Shown here: piece by piece, positions 34,658 through 45,143 of the stretch
Numbering within the stretch: the stretch's first letter is position 1
Layout: every line of letters begins with the position of its first letter
DNA from: Ipomoea triloba
Lineage: Eukaryota > Streptophyta > Magnoliopsida > Solanales > Convolvulaceae
Reading direction: 5' to 3'
Length of the DNA stretch: 64,000 bases
NCBI RefSeq assembly: GCF_003576645.1
Contig: NC_044920.1
Coordinates: 8,332,868-8,396,867, forward strand
Position numbers and translations under genes: made by a program
The notes under the pieces: generated by a model
What the model was told of the DNA's origin: nothing
Seen by the model: only the letters and a program-made list of their open reading frames with translations
Database searches by the model: none

Positions 34658-37600
34658 ATGCCACCTAGACGAGGTGTACCTGTTGGTAATAACAACGACA
34701 TCTCAGCGATGGATCGCATGGCTCTGGCAATGGAGCAAATGGCTGAGTTCATGATGGCTCAGCAAGCCCAGAACCAAAATCAAGGACAACCCCGGGTTGA
34801 TTTTGCTAAAGCCGTAGCAAGTAGACAACCGCTGTATTATGCGGGAGAAAAAGATCCAGTAATCTTGGAAGAATGGATCCGAACGTTTGATAAGTTGCTT
34901 AACGCAATAAATTGTCCTGTAGATCAGCGAGTACCCTCCGCAGTTTATTACCTAACGAAAGCCGTAGACAACTGGTAGGCAACAGTTGGACCCGACCTCC
35001 CGCAAGACCCAGGCTTTGGCTGGGAGGAATTCAAAGTGGAACTAAGAGGACAATTCTACACAGAGCGAATCAAAGGAATCAAGTGCGAGGAATTCCTACG
35101 ACTGAAGCAAAAAGGAGCAACCGTCCAAGACTACCATGACAAGTACGTGGAACTGATGAGTTTTGCTCAAGAGATCGTGCCCGACGAGGCGAGTAAGGCA
35201 AGGAGGTTTGTTCGTGGATTGGACTGGGAGGTGAGAAGGGTGATTGCACCATTCTTGTGCTCTACTCTTAAGGAGGCGTACGATAGGGCATCAGATCATT
35301 ATCAGGTATACTTAGACCAACAAGAAGTCTACGATAGAAACAAAAAGAAAGCTAATGATAACCAAAGAAAATTCAGGTTGGAAAATAAGAAATCTAACCA
35401 GGGTGAATCTAACCCAAAGCAAGGAGAGAAGAGGGGAGGAACAAATCAGGGGAAACATTCTGTTTGCTGGAAATGTGGAAAGGATCATCCCGGAGTAAAT
35501 TTTCAAGGAATGAAGATTAAGTGCTACAAGTGTGGTCTCACAGGACACAAGTACTATGAGTGCTGAACCAAGGTAAAAAATTTCCGGAACCACTCACAAA
35601 ATACAAGTCCAAGAGGAGGATTTAATGGGAGCACCGGCCAGAAACCCGCAGAAGCAGGAAATAAGGGAGTTAACTTTCAAGCAGTAAATCGGGGGAGGCT
35701 AGCAAACGCCGCTTCCGGTCCCAACCACAAAGGAAAGTCACCTATGGGAGAAAGCAGCACGGAGAACCAAGGCAGGATTTACGTCGTCAATAGCACTCAA
35801 GCTCAGGCTAGCGACGTCGTAACCGGTACATTTCTCATAAACTCAGTGTCTGGCTTAGTATTATTTGATATGGGGGCTACAAATTCATTTATATCATCTA
35901 CGTTTGCTGATAGATTGAAGTTAAGACCTACTATTAGATTAGATTTAAACGTAAAAGTTGGCTCGGGAATAGTAGTAGCCTGTAAGGATGGTTATGGCAA
36001 TGTTTCAATAGAAATAGCTGGATTTAACTATCCTGGAGACCTCATTCGTTTTGATCTAGAGGGCATTGATGTGGTAATCGAGATGGATTGGTTGGATAGG
36101 CATAAAGCTCAAATAGTGTGTAATGAGCGAAAGGTTGTCCTACGAGGACCAAAGGGGAAGAGAATATCATACCGAGGAATTGAAAAGCAACCCGAACCAA
36201 AGTTAATGACAATGCAGGAATTGAAGAAGTATGCTCGCAAGGGATGTGAGGTATATCTCTGTTTGGTGCAAGATGCTGAGATAGGAGAACCTGAGATTAA
36301 CCGAATCCTAGTTGTGTGTGAATTTCCTGACGTGTTTCCAGATGACCTCACAGAAATACCGCCGAAGAGGGAAGTGGAATTTACTATCAATCTCGTACCA
36401 GGAACCTCACCTATCTCGAAAGCACCTTATCGAATGGCACCCAAAGAGAGGGAGGAGTTGAAGGCACAATTGGCAGAACTATTGGAGAAGGGATTTATCA
36501 GACCAAGTGTATCACCTTGGGGCGCACCGGTATTGTTTGTGAAAAAGAAAGATGGAAGCCTTAGACTGTGCATCGATTATAGAGAACTCAATCGAGTCAC
36601 AGTAAAGAACAAGTACCCACTGCCTAGGATCGACGATCTGTTTGATCAATTAAGGGGAACTGGCGTATTTTCAAAGATTGATTTACGTTCAGGGTATCAC
36701 CTAGTACGAGTCGTGAAGCAGGACATTTCAAAAACGGCGTTTCGGACTAGATATGGGCACTACGAATTCACAGTCATGCCGTTCGGAGTGACTAATGCAC
36801 CAGGAACTTTTATGGACCTGATGAACAGGATTTTTCTTTCGTATCTGGATAAGTTCATCGTTGTCTTTATAGACGACATTCTGGTTTACTCAAAGACACC
36901 GGAGGAGCACGAAGAACATCTTAGAACAGCGTTACAGATGTTGAGAGAAAAGAAACTTTTTGCAAAATTGTCAAAATGCGAATTTTGGAAGGATGAAGTA
37001 GCATTTCTTGGTCACATAATCACCAAGGAAGGAATAGCAGTGGACTCGACTAAAATACGGGCGGTAACTGAACGGGAAGCACCCAAATCGGTCACCGAAA
37101 TCCGAAGTTTCTTAGGTTTGGCGGGTTATTACCGAAGATTTGTCCAGGACTTCTCGAAGATAGCAAAGCCGTTGACAAATCTACTCAAAAAGACTACCAA
37201 GTATAGTTTGAATGAAGAATGCGAGCAGGCATTCCAAGAACTTAAGAAGAGGTTAACAACTGCCCTAGTGTTGACCTTACCTGTCGGAACAGATGGCTAT
37301 GAGTTGTACACAGATGCGTCTTACAAAGGGCTTGGATGTGTCTTGATGCTCGATGGAAGGGTAATAGCCTATGCATCTCGGCAATTAAAACCACATGAAG
37401 CTAACTACCCAACGCAAGATCTAGAGCTGGCAGCCGTGATGTTTGCTCTCAAAATCTGGCGACACTACTTCTATGGAGTCACTTGCAAGATTTTTACGGA
37501 TCACAAGAGTTTAAAGTATATCTTTACTCAGAGGGACCTTAATTTGAGGCAAAGAAGATGGCTGGAATTGATTAAGGATTATGATTTGGAAATTCAACAC

Positions 37601-38233
37601 TAAGAGGGCAAAGCGAACAAGGTAGCAGATGCATTGAGCTGGAAATCAAATCACGCTCTTTGGGTATTGCCCGAGCAATTATGCAAGGACTTTCAGAGAC
37701 TCAATCTGGAAATAAAAAGGTGTGGTCAAGTGGAACAAGAGGTGAAATTATATTACCTGTCGGCCACTCCAATTCTATTTGAAGAGATCAGACAAGCACA
37801 AGGGGAGGACGATTGGTTAAATAATATCAAGGAGAAAATGGTTGATGGAAAACATGGTTGAGTCCTCGTTATATAGGACCTTACGAAATTTTGGAAAGGA
37901 TAGGAAATTTAGCCTATCGATTGAGCTCGACAGAGTACATAATGTATTTCACGTCTCTCAACTTAAGCGATATGTACCTGATACATCCCATGTATTGGAA
38001 CCTGAGGAATTAGAAATGGATGATTCGTTGGCATANAATTAGAAATGGATGATTCGTTGGCATATGAAGAAAGACCAATTCGAGTCTTGGATTCTAAAAC
38101 CCGAGACACAAGGAGAAAATCAGTCAAAATGATCAAGGTTCAGTGGTCGAACCACAGCCCAGAGGAAGCTACGCGGGAGTTGGAGGACGTTATGATGGAA
38201 CGTTATCCTGAACTGTTTAACTCAGGTGCGTAG
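34658..38233 (+). pseudogene. Element T gag-pol (Ty3/gypsy, Tekay/Del-type), integrase deleted
   Basis: One reading frame runs from MPPRRGVPVG to about 37860 with three nonsense codons: TAG 34976 (Trp-Trp site), TGA 35564 and TAA 37601. Gag ends in the CCHC knuckle CYKCGLTGHKYYEC (about 35521). The protease motif is DMGAT (35867; usual DSGAT). RT has FIDDILVYS (36868). RNase H has [10 protein letters not shown] (37306) and [10 protein letters not shown]. After ADALSWKS the frame reaches the spacer and jumps at about 37855 to the integrase C-terminus (PRYIGPYEILERIGNLAYRL). A frameshift follows, then VHNVFHVSQLKRYV and the chromodomain-like tail (KVQWSNHSPEEATRELE, MMERYPELF). The HHCC and DDE parts of integrase are gone. 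A 28-bp duplication around N38036 looks like a contig join. Confidence 0.9.
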
Positions 38234-38380
38234 AGTCGATCTACTTGTTATATACCTAAATTAATTTGAGTGCTAGATTAGGCGTACTAAATGCCGTTAT
38301 GTGTAAATGGAAGTAAGTAGTGGTCTACCTTGAAACCTTAGATGCTAAGAAGGAAGTTTCGGGGACGAAACCATTCTTAA

Positions 38381-38391
38381 GGAGGGTAGAC
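38381..38391 (+). other. Element T polypurine tract
   Basis: ggagggtagac directly before the 3' LTR start TGTAACCC, after the usual Tekay 'tttcggggacgaaac' lead-in. Confidence 0.85.
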
Positions 38392-39366
38392 TGTAACCCT
38401 TCACTCATTCCAATAAGTCTAGTGTTCGAAAAAAAAATTTTTTTTAGGCATTGACATACATGGGTTATGTTCAGTAGATATTTCAATACGATTTTGCGAG
38501 TTAGAATTGTTGATAATAAGCAGCGAACATGCGTGCCGGTCACGAACCGTAAAAATTTTAGGAACATGTGTTCAGTTCAGATTGCCCTAGGAAGTGGACT
38601 GTATGCACTATACCATTAACCATGAACTTCCTACTTAGTTAAGTTTATTACACCCATGAGAGTGAAAATTTATTACAACCTTGGTATCACTATATTTCGC
38701 GATGTACCGAAAATTGTCCGATTTTAGGATTTAATGATAGGATCAAGTTCGGAATAATTTTGGCTTTGAAATCATTCTTAACTAAATTATTTTCTACCGT
38801 AACTATATCTTTTTAACCCATAACTGGCAAGCCAAAGATATTTTTCCATGATCTACCACAAGAAATTGACAAGTGTCACTTTAATTAGCCTCATACCCTT
38901 ATTAAAATATTAAAAGAGTAGATTTTATTGGGTTTGTCTTCCATTTCCACCCCTTGGCCAAAATTTTAAGAGAGAAAAGAGGGAGAGGAGAACTTCATCT
39001 TCAACCTTGAGCAATAACTTCCATAGCCAAGCTTCTACACAAAGTTGATCATCCTTCGGTAAAATTCTAATTTTATTCGGTTAAAAAGTCTTGATTTATT
39101 CCCTAGAACTTGATTGTAGGTAAAGATTTCTTAAATATGTTGTTATGGTGGTGTATTCTACCTAGGGTTTTTCGGTGAAAATTGGGGATAAAGATTCAAG
39201 ACTACTTTTACGGTGATATTACACACTTGTGAGGTAAGGAATCCCTTAAGTCGGTTATTGTCACTTGAAATTAGACAATTGATAAGTTGAATTATGAAAT
39301 TAGGAGTTCTATGTTAGAGTTTATGTGTCAATCTTGAGGATTTCGTACTAAACCTATGTAACCACT
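38392..39366 (+). repeat. 3' LTR of element T, first part
   Basis: Starts TGTAACCCTTCAC. 'ccggtcacgaaccgtaaaaa' and neighbouring patches match the D-family LTRs. It is interrupted at 39366 by element A, with ccact at 39362-39366 repeated at 63767-63771, and continues at 63772. Confidence 0.9.
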
Positions 39367-40692
39367 TGATAAGCCTCTGAGATACCCCGAGTACATTTTA
39401 GGGTGTTTTGTCACGTTTATGGCATCCTTACATGATGAATTATGCTCATAAATGCTTGAAAATCACTAACCAACACACGAAAGATACTTTTAGCCTAAAG
39501 GAGGTGAAATAGGAGCCCTGGGAGCAAATAGGAGCAAAAGTTGAGCTTAAAGAACGAACCAGGCAAGATCGGAGCCCTAGAGGACCCAAGTGGATGGCCA
39601 CACGCGTGTGAGCGTGCGTGGAAATGATCCAGTAGCCTCCCACGCACACTCACACGCGTGTGAGCAGGCGTGGAAACTGCATTGCGCAAAAATTGACTAG
39701 GGTTGCTTTTTCGGAGACTATTTAAACCCCTTTGATAGATTTTCAGAGGAGGTTCCCAGAAATTTAGTTTCCCTTTCCTTAGTTTTTCCTTTGGAGAACT
39801 TTCTCCATTTTTCTTAGATTTTCATTTCTTAGTTTAGATAAATCTCCATTGTAGCAAGACAACAAGCTTGGATTGAAGGATTACTTCACTCTAGGTGATC
39901 TCTATTTCATTTCTATTATATTTCGTTATCTTGTTCTTGGATTAAATTAGCTTTTGTCTTGAATTTCATATCATGAGTGGCTAGTTTAATCTAGGGATTT
40001 GGATTGTGTGATTGTATGATGCTAGTGTGATGATTTTATCTCTATTTTGGATCTAAATGCTTAGATTGTTGGATTATCTATTCTTGTCTATTGATTGTTG
40101 TTTTGATGAGATCTTGTTTCGATTTGGCCAATCTAGATGAGAGATTGAGCTCTTGACTCTTTCATGTCTTTGATTAGAGTTAGGATTTGAAGCTTGACAC
40201 AATCATAGTTCCTATGGACTTCTTAAGAATAGTAGGATAGTGTGTAGCTTAAGTGTTTGATAAAATTCCTCTTAGAGCTTTGGATTCTTGAAGGCAGTCC
40301 TTAGTCAAAGAAGCCTTAGTACACAAAGGTGGAAAAGGACTAAGACAACACACTCTTGAATAGCCAACATCCTTGCATTATCTATCCATTACCTTAGTCA
40401 CACCAAGATGCAACGTACATGAACACTATCCAATCCCTACCCCTTTTACATATTTGCAAACTCTCTTACTTTACTACTTTCTTGCACTCAAACCAAACCT
40501 TATGAACTCCTTTCACTCACGATCCACCATTCACCACACTCGTATCCCTTGCATGACGCAATCAAGTAAACTCCCGAGCATTTGACACACCTCCACGTCC
40601 CTCCTTCGAGACCGACACTCGGGGAGTCACTGACTTTCCATTTTAACACAAATATCTTTTGACGAATCACCCCACGTAAAACTGCTTCCTCA
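39367..40692 (+). repeat. Element A 5' LTR
   Basis: 1326 bp, TGATAAGCCTC...GCTTCCTCA. Palindromic ACACGCGTGT block at about 39600-39672, then tatttaaacccc (39719), a TATA-like box at the expected distance. A hand comparison with 46990-47869 shows about 18 changes and one 8-bp indel in roughly 880 bp. Confidence 0.95.
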
Positions 40693-40695
40693 AAA

Positions 40696-40714
40696 TGGTG
40701 CCGTTGCCGGGGAG
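40696..40714 (+). other. Element A primer-binding site
   Basis: TGGTGCCGTTGCCGGGGAG, 3 bp after the LTR. It differs at one base from the Athila-type TGGCGCCGTTGCCGGGGA seen in B. Confidence 0.85.
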
Positions 40715-40879
40715 GGCAATAGGTTATCATATATTTTTGTTTACTTTGATTGCATGAATGCTAGATTTGAGTATTGTTAATCCATTCCACTTTCTTTTGT
40801 TTTATTTTTATTTTATTTGTTTTTGCTACTTACCCAATTGACTACGAATTTCTGTTTCATTGATAATCTTACTAGGTGA

Positions 40880-43437
40880 ATGCACACGCGAGCGAAAGGA
40901 AATCAAGGCTTACTACCCTACATTCCAGAAATCAATAGAGCAACTAGAAGGAAAAATACCCAAGGATCACAAATGGCTTCATCAAGCGCAACAAGAAATC
41001 CACAAGGACGAGGAACAAATGTACCAAATCCACCCCCACTTCCAATTGTTCCACAAACACCAATTAACCATGAAGAACCAATTCTTGAAGAACCACAAGC
41101 TAACAGAACAAACAATCAAGAGAACATTCGTGAAGAAGAATACTATGGAATTTCTCAGGAACCGCAAAGATCAATTGCAGATTACATGACCCCTGACTTT
41201 AACATGCATAATTCGATCTATATACCACCGATGGAAAACGTCAACTTTCACGTGCATCCAACTATTCTCACACTAGTTCAGAACAGTCAATACTCGGGAT
41301 TACCATCTGAAGATCCCAATGCACACATAGCAAGGTTCATACGAGCATGTGGGATGTACAGGCAAGAAGGCGTTAGTGAGGAGATAGTTCGACTTAAATT
41401 ATTACCATTTTCAGTTATAGGAGAGGCAGCACGATGGTTGGAAAGACAAGACGACAATCATTTTAAATCGTGGTAGCAGTTGCATCGTGAATTCATGAAT
41501 GAGTTCTTTCCCATCACGAAGACTATGAGGATTCGAAGGCTAATACAGTAATTCAAGCAAGGAAGGCTTGAGAGTTTGGGAGAGGCTTAGCGACGATTCA
41601 AGGTTCTTAAAAGACAATGCCCGCAAGATCTGATGCACCCATGGGACATGATTAGCTCATTCTACGGAGGGCTAACAGACGAAGGAAAGATGTTGCTTGA
41701 CTCATCCTCTAGCGGTGCATTTGTTTCCCTAGCTTTGCCAAAAGCTAAAGAATTAATTGAGAGAATATCTAAGAATACATCATGTTGGTACGACCGACGA
41801 GGAGATCACGAGGGCATATATGAAGTTGATAATCGTGTAGCGAGCAAGGCAAAAATAGAGGCAATGAATCATGAAATCAAAAACCTATAGTCCATGGTAG
41901 AAAAAATGGAAGGAAAACCCAAGCCTTGTATGGCTTTGGCACTTTACTGTAACATCTATGGAGGACCTCATGATACCAATATTTGCACTTCTCCGTCTGC
42001 ATCTGAGCAAGTTGAGGCGGTAGATTACCAAAGAAACTCCAACTACAATGCCTATGGACAAAATCAAAGATCAAACAACAATTGGAAGCAGGGAGAGGGT
42101 TGGAACAATAGCAACAATGATGGATATCAAGCGAGAGCACAATACAACTATGGAAACAAGCCTGCATATGGACAAAATGATAAGAACAGATTGATGTACA
42201 ATCAAAACCAAGGAAATGGAAATCAAATGACCCAATTCAGGCCACAATATAACTCTCAACTTGACTTTACTCAACAGAGAAGGGATGACATCCGTGAAGT
42301 GGATGAAAGACTTACAAGGACGATCATGGAACTCAAAAATGATCGGGCAAATCTAAAACAAGAGATTACTCAAGAGATTCGACAAGAGATTTCTAGTCTT
42401 AGACAAGAGTCCAAGGCTACACTAAAGACCATTGAGAATCAGATCTCTCAAATGTTTAAGATGATGTCTGAGAGACACTACGGACAACTCCCAAGTAACA
42501 CTGGGAACAATCCAAAAGAGAGAGTCAATGCTATTGATGCCAAGGAAGAAGAACATGAAAAGTGTGACCCGATGGATGCTATTTGCGGAATATGCCAATG
42601 TAAGGTAGAAGAAAAGAGAAACGACACTACCTCTTGTAGTCCCGATCTCGAATTAAAGAATGCGAGCGGTTCGTGCACAATCTCAATGAAGGAAAGCAAG
42701 GAGAAAACCACTTCTGAAGTACGCCCAAAAGAAAAGGAGCTATCACAAGACAAAATCAAAAGTTCAAAACAGAAATAAGCGGCTCGAGAAGGTTCAATAA
42801 CAAGGAATGCCGCAAGTTATTTGAGGATGACAATTGTGATAATTTTACTTGCTTAAGCCAAGAATCTTCGGCTTGTTTGACTGAGGGTTACCCCAGAAAG
42901 AAGGGCGATCTTGGAGCTTTGTTGATTCCTTGTTCTATACAGAACATGGAACCTCAAAATGCTCTTGCCGATCTTGGAGCTTCTATTAATGTCATGTCTT
43001 CAAATCTTTTTGAAAAATTGAACTTACCAAGTTTGAAACCGACAAGGCTAACTCTACGTTTAGCTGACAGAACCACACGGTACCCGGAAGGCTTAGCGGA
43101 AGATGTTTTAGTAAGAGTAGGAAAATTTCTTGTGTTTGTCGATTTTGTTGTTTGCAAGATGGGTGATAATGAGTCCCATGGATCCTTAATTCTTGGAAGA
43201 CCATTTTTGGCTACGTGTCATGCACGCATAGATGTGAGTTCAGGTGAAATAACCCTGAGATTTAATGGACAAGCCACAAATGATGCAAAGGAAAGAATGA
43301 AGGAAGAAGATGATAATGTAAGGGCGACGGTCAAAACGAAAACTAAATCAAAACCGAAGTGGAAAAATGATAAGCTTACATGGAAGAATACGTGGGTACC
43401 AAAATGTTTCATACCCACTACCAAGGAGTATGGTTGA
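40880..43437 (+). pseudogene. Element A gag-protease ORF, broken
   Basis: Starts MHTRAKGNQGLLPYIPEIN. Gag core FIRACGMYRQEGVSEEIVR with RWLERQDDNHF lies at 41336-41470. Nonsense codons interrupt the frame at 41474, 41549, 41588 and 41888, all open in B. The knuckle CNIYGGPHDTNIC (41950) has Tyr for the second Cys. A coiled-coil-like Glu/Gln/Lys stretch lies at 42290-42480 and a Cys cluster (CDPMDAICGICQCK) near 42570-42605. A frameshift near 42775 leads to the protease (ALADLGASINVMSSNLFEKL at 42961, LILGRPFLAT at 43189). The ORF ends with a Lys-rich tail and TWKNTWVPKCFIPTTKEYG, then a stop. B ends the same way, so this is the family's natural end of gag-pro, not a truncation of A alone. Confidence 0.85.
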
Positions 43438-43904
43438 TTCTTGAACAAGGTATAATGCGTCTAGCCAATGACGTAAACTGTGGCGCTGCTTGGGAGGCAA
43501 CCCAAGGTTTTAATAAAATGCTTTTACATTCTTTTTATGTTTTCGTTTTAATGTTTTTGTTATAATTCCAATGGTACCATGTTTTTAAGGACTAACTTGT
43601 AGGATTCGAGACTAAAAATTGCTTTGGAAAGGCCTAATCGGGCATAGGTATGAAGGGAAAGACCAAAACCGGAAGAAAACAGTGCACCGCGCTGACACGC
43701 AGGATCACACGCGTGCAGCCGTGTGTGGGAGCAAGGCAGTAAGCCCCGTGCAGCCGTGCGTGGGAGCGACGCAGTAAGCCCCCACGCACGCACACACGCG
43801 TGTCGCCGGCGTGAAAGGACCCCCACGGGTTAAAATCCTCCCTTCGGCCTTCCCACGCCATTTTTGTCTTCCAACCATGTTTTTCTTCTCTTCTCCACGC
43901 AAGG
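43438..43904 (+). promoter_or_regulatory. Element A linker with LTR-like palindromic block: candidate internal promoter
   Basis: ACACGCGTG-type palindromes at 43707-43815, followed by gggttaaaatcc (43827-43838), repeat the LTR order of palindromic block then T/A box. ORF2 starts 67 bp later. No ORF is conserved here between A and B. Confidence 0.4.
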
Positions 43905-45143
43905 ATGGGACGAGCTAAAGAGATAGCAAAGAAAACCAAATATGATCACGGAGAATCCAGCAGGTCACGAGCACGACCTCAAGCTGCAGTTCAACAAGCT
44001 CCCCAGGAGCGAGGTTCAAGGTCGCTTAGGCACTTGACACCCATTCAACTGACCTCGGTGGATAATTATAAGGGCAAGCAGTTATCAGTCGGCCGTTACT
44101 TTTATGACAATGTTTTAACAGAATTTGGTTGCTTAAATGAGGTTACTGGACTGATAAGGCACCGACAGCTCCGCCGTCTATTCGAGTGGAGATGACCTAC
44201 ATTTGCGCCAGTCACGTATGAATTCTTAGCGACACTGGAGATCCGAAAAGAAGTTAACAATGTAAGAGAGTCCATCTCATTCAGACTGTTTGGCAACCAC
44301 TACAGTTTGTCAGTTAACACTTTGGGTGTTACTCTTGGATTCCACGATGCTGTGGATATTTCTTTGCCATTCTTCAGGGAGTTTAAGGAAGATTTTGATT
44401 TAGAGGCTATAGCTATTCGATACTGGAAGAGCATAACAGACAATGCACCTTACAACTCATCCAATCTCAAGGCAAATCTCATCACCAGAAATGCTTTGAA
44501 GGCTATTAGGTTAGCCTTTGCAGTGAATCTCTCCAGCAAGACCACCAATCGCAACAAAGTTTATAAGCAAGATCTCTTTTATATGTGGTGCATGGAGAAT
44601 GGAATAAGCATCAACATGGGCGTGCAAGCGAGAAAATGGCTCCAAACCCAACTTAAGCCTAAGGTTCAGACTGTTTTCATTGGACCTTTTGTTATTAGAT
44701 TGTGCCAGGGTTTGGGCTTAACAGACCTTCTTATGCGAGAAAAAGATGAAGGTACCATGATTGCTTTCACTGTTAGTGAGTTCTTTGCTATGAATATGAG
44801 GTTGGGAAGTGATGATGCGCCAGACTTGGAAGCTTCTGATGATACTGACGAGGATGAACAGAATGAGGAGGACGAAGCAGCGCAGGAGCAAGGCCCTACT
44901 TCAATGGATTAGGAAACGACTCAGACATTCCACAGGCAGCTCCACAATGAGCAAATAAATTATTGGCATGAGCAGCGCACATGGCAGGAAGGCCAGTTCA
45001 CTTCTATATCTGTGAGGCAAGACATCCACAATGAAGAGCTTAATCGCATGCGAAGAGCAGTGGAGGAGAATGAGAGAAGAATTGAAGAACTTCAGGCTAG
45101 ATTTAATAGCCAGTTCCACCCTCCCTCTTTCGGCGATCAGTGA
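43905..45143 (+). pseudogene. Element A ORF2, unrecognised Athila-associated protein, with amber stop and conserved extension
   Basis: ATG at 43905 (MGRAKEIAKKTKYDHGESS). The basic, Ser-rich N-terminus is followed by LRHLTPIQL and VDNYKGKQLSVGRYF, a globular middle (NHYSLSVNTLGVTLGFHDA, YRYWKSI-like, NAPYNSSNLKA, LITRNALKAIRLAFA, VYKQDLFYMWCMENG, ARKWLQTQLKPKVQTVFIGP), then an acidic tail (DDAPDLEASDDTDEDEQNEE). TGA at 44193 is a lesion, since B reads Gly there. TAG at 44910 follows GPTSMD, and the same frame stays open to TGA 45141 (76 codons, ending in a likely coiled coil, RRAVEENERRIEELQARF). B has TAG at the same point. No transmembrane segment, protease or nuclease motif seen. It occupies the usual place of the Athila extra ORF, so a transposon-specific role is inferred only. 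Confidence 0.7.

Noticed and set aside
43560..43939. Minus-strand ORFs over the A linker and similar ones at 58744-59103
   Set aside because: They arise from CG-rich palindromes; frames are not conserved between A and B.
43905..45143. ORF2 as an envelope gene
   Set aside because: No signal peptide or transmembrane segment is visible; acidic and coiled-coil parts suggest a soluble protein.
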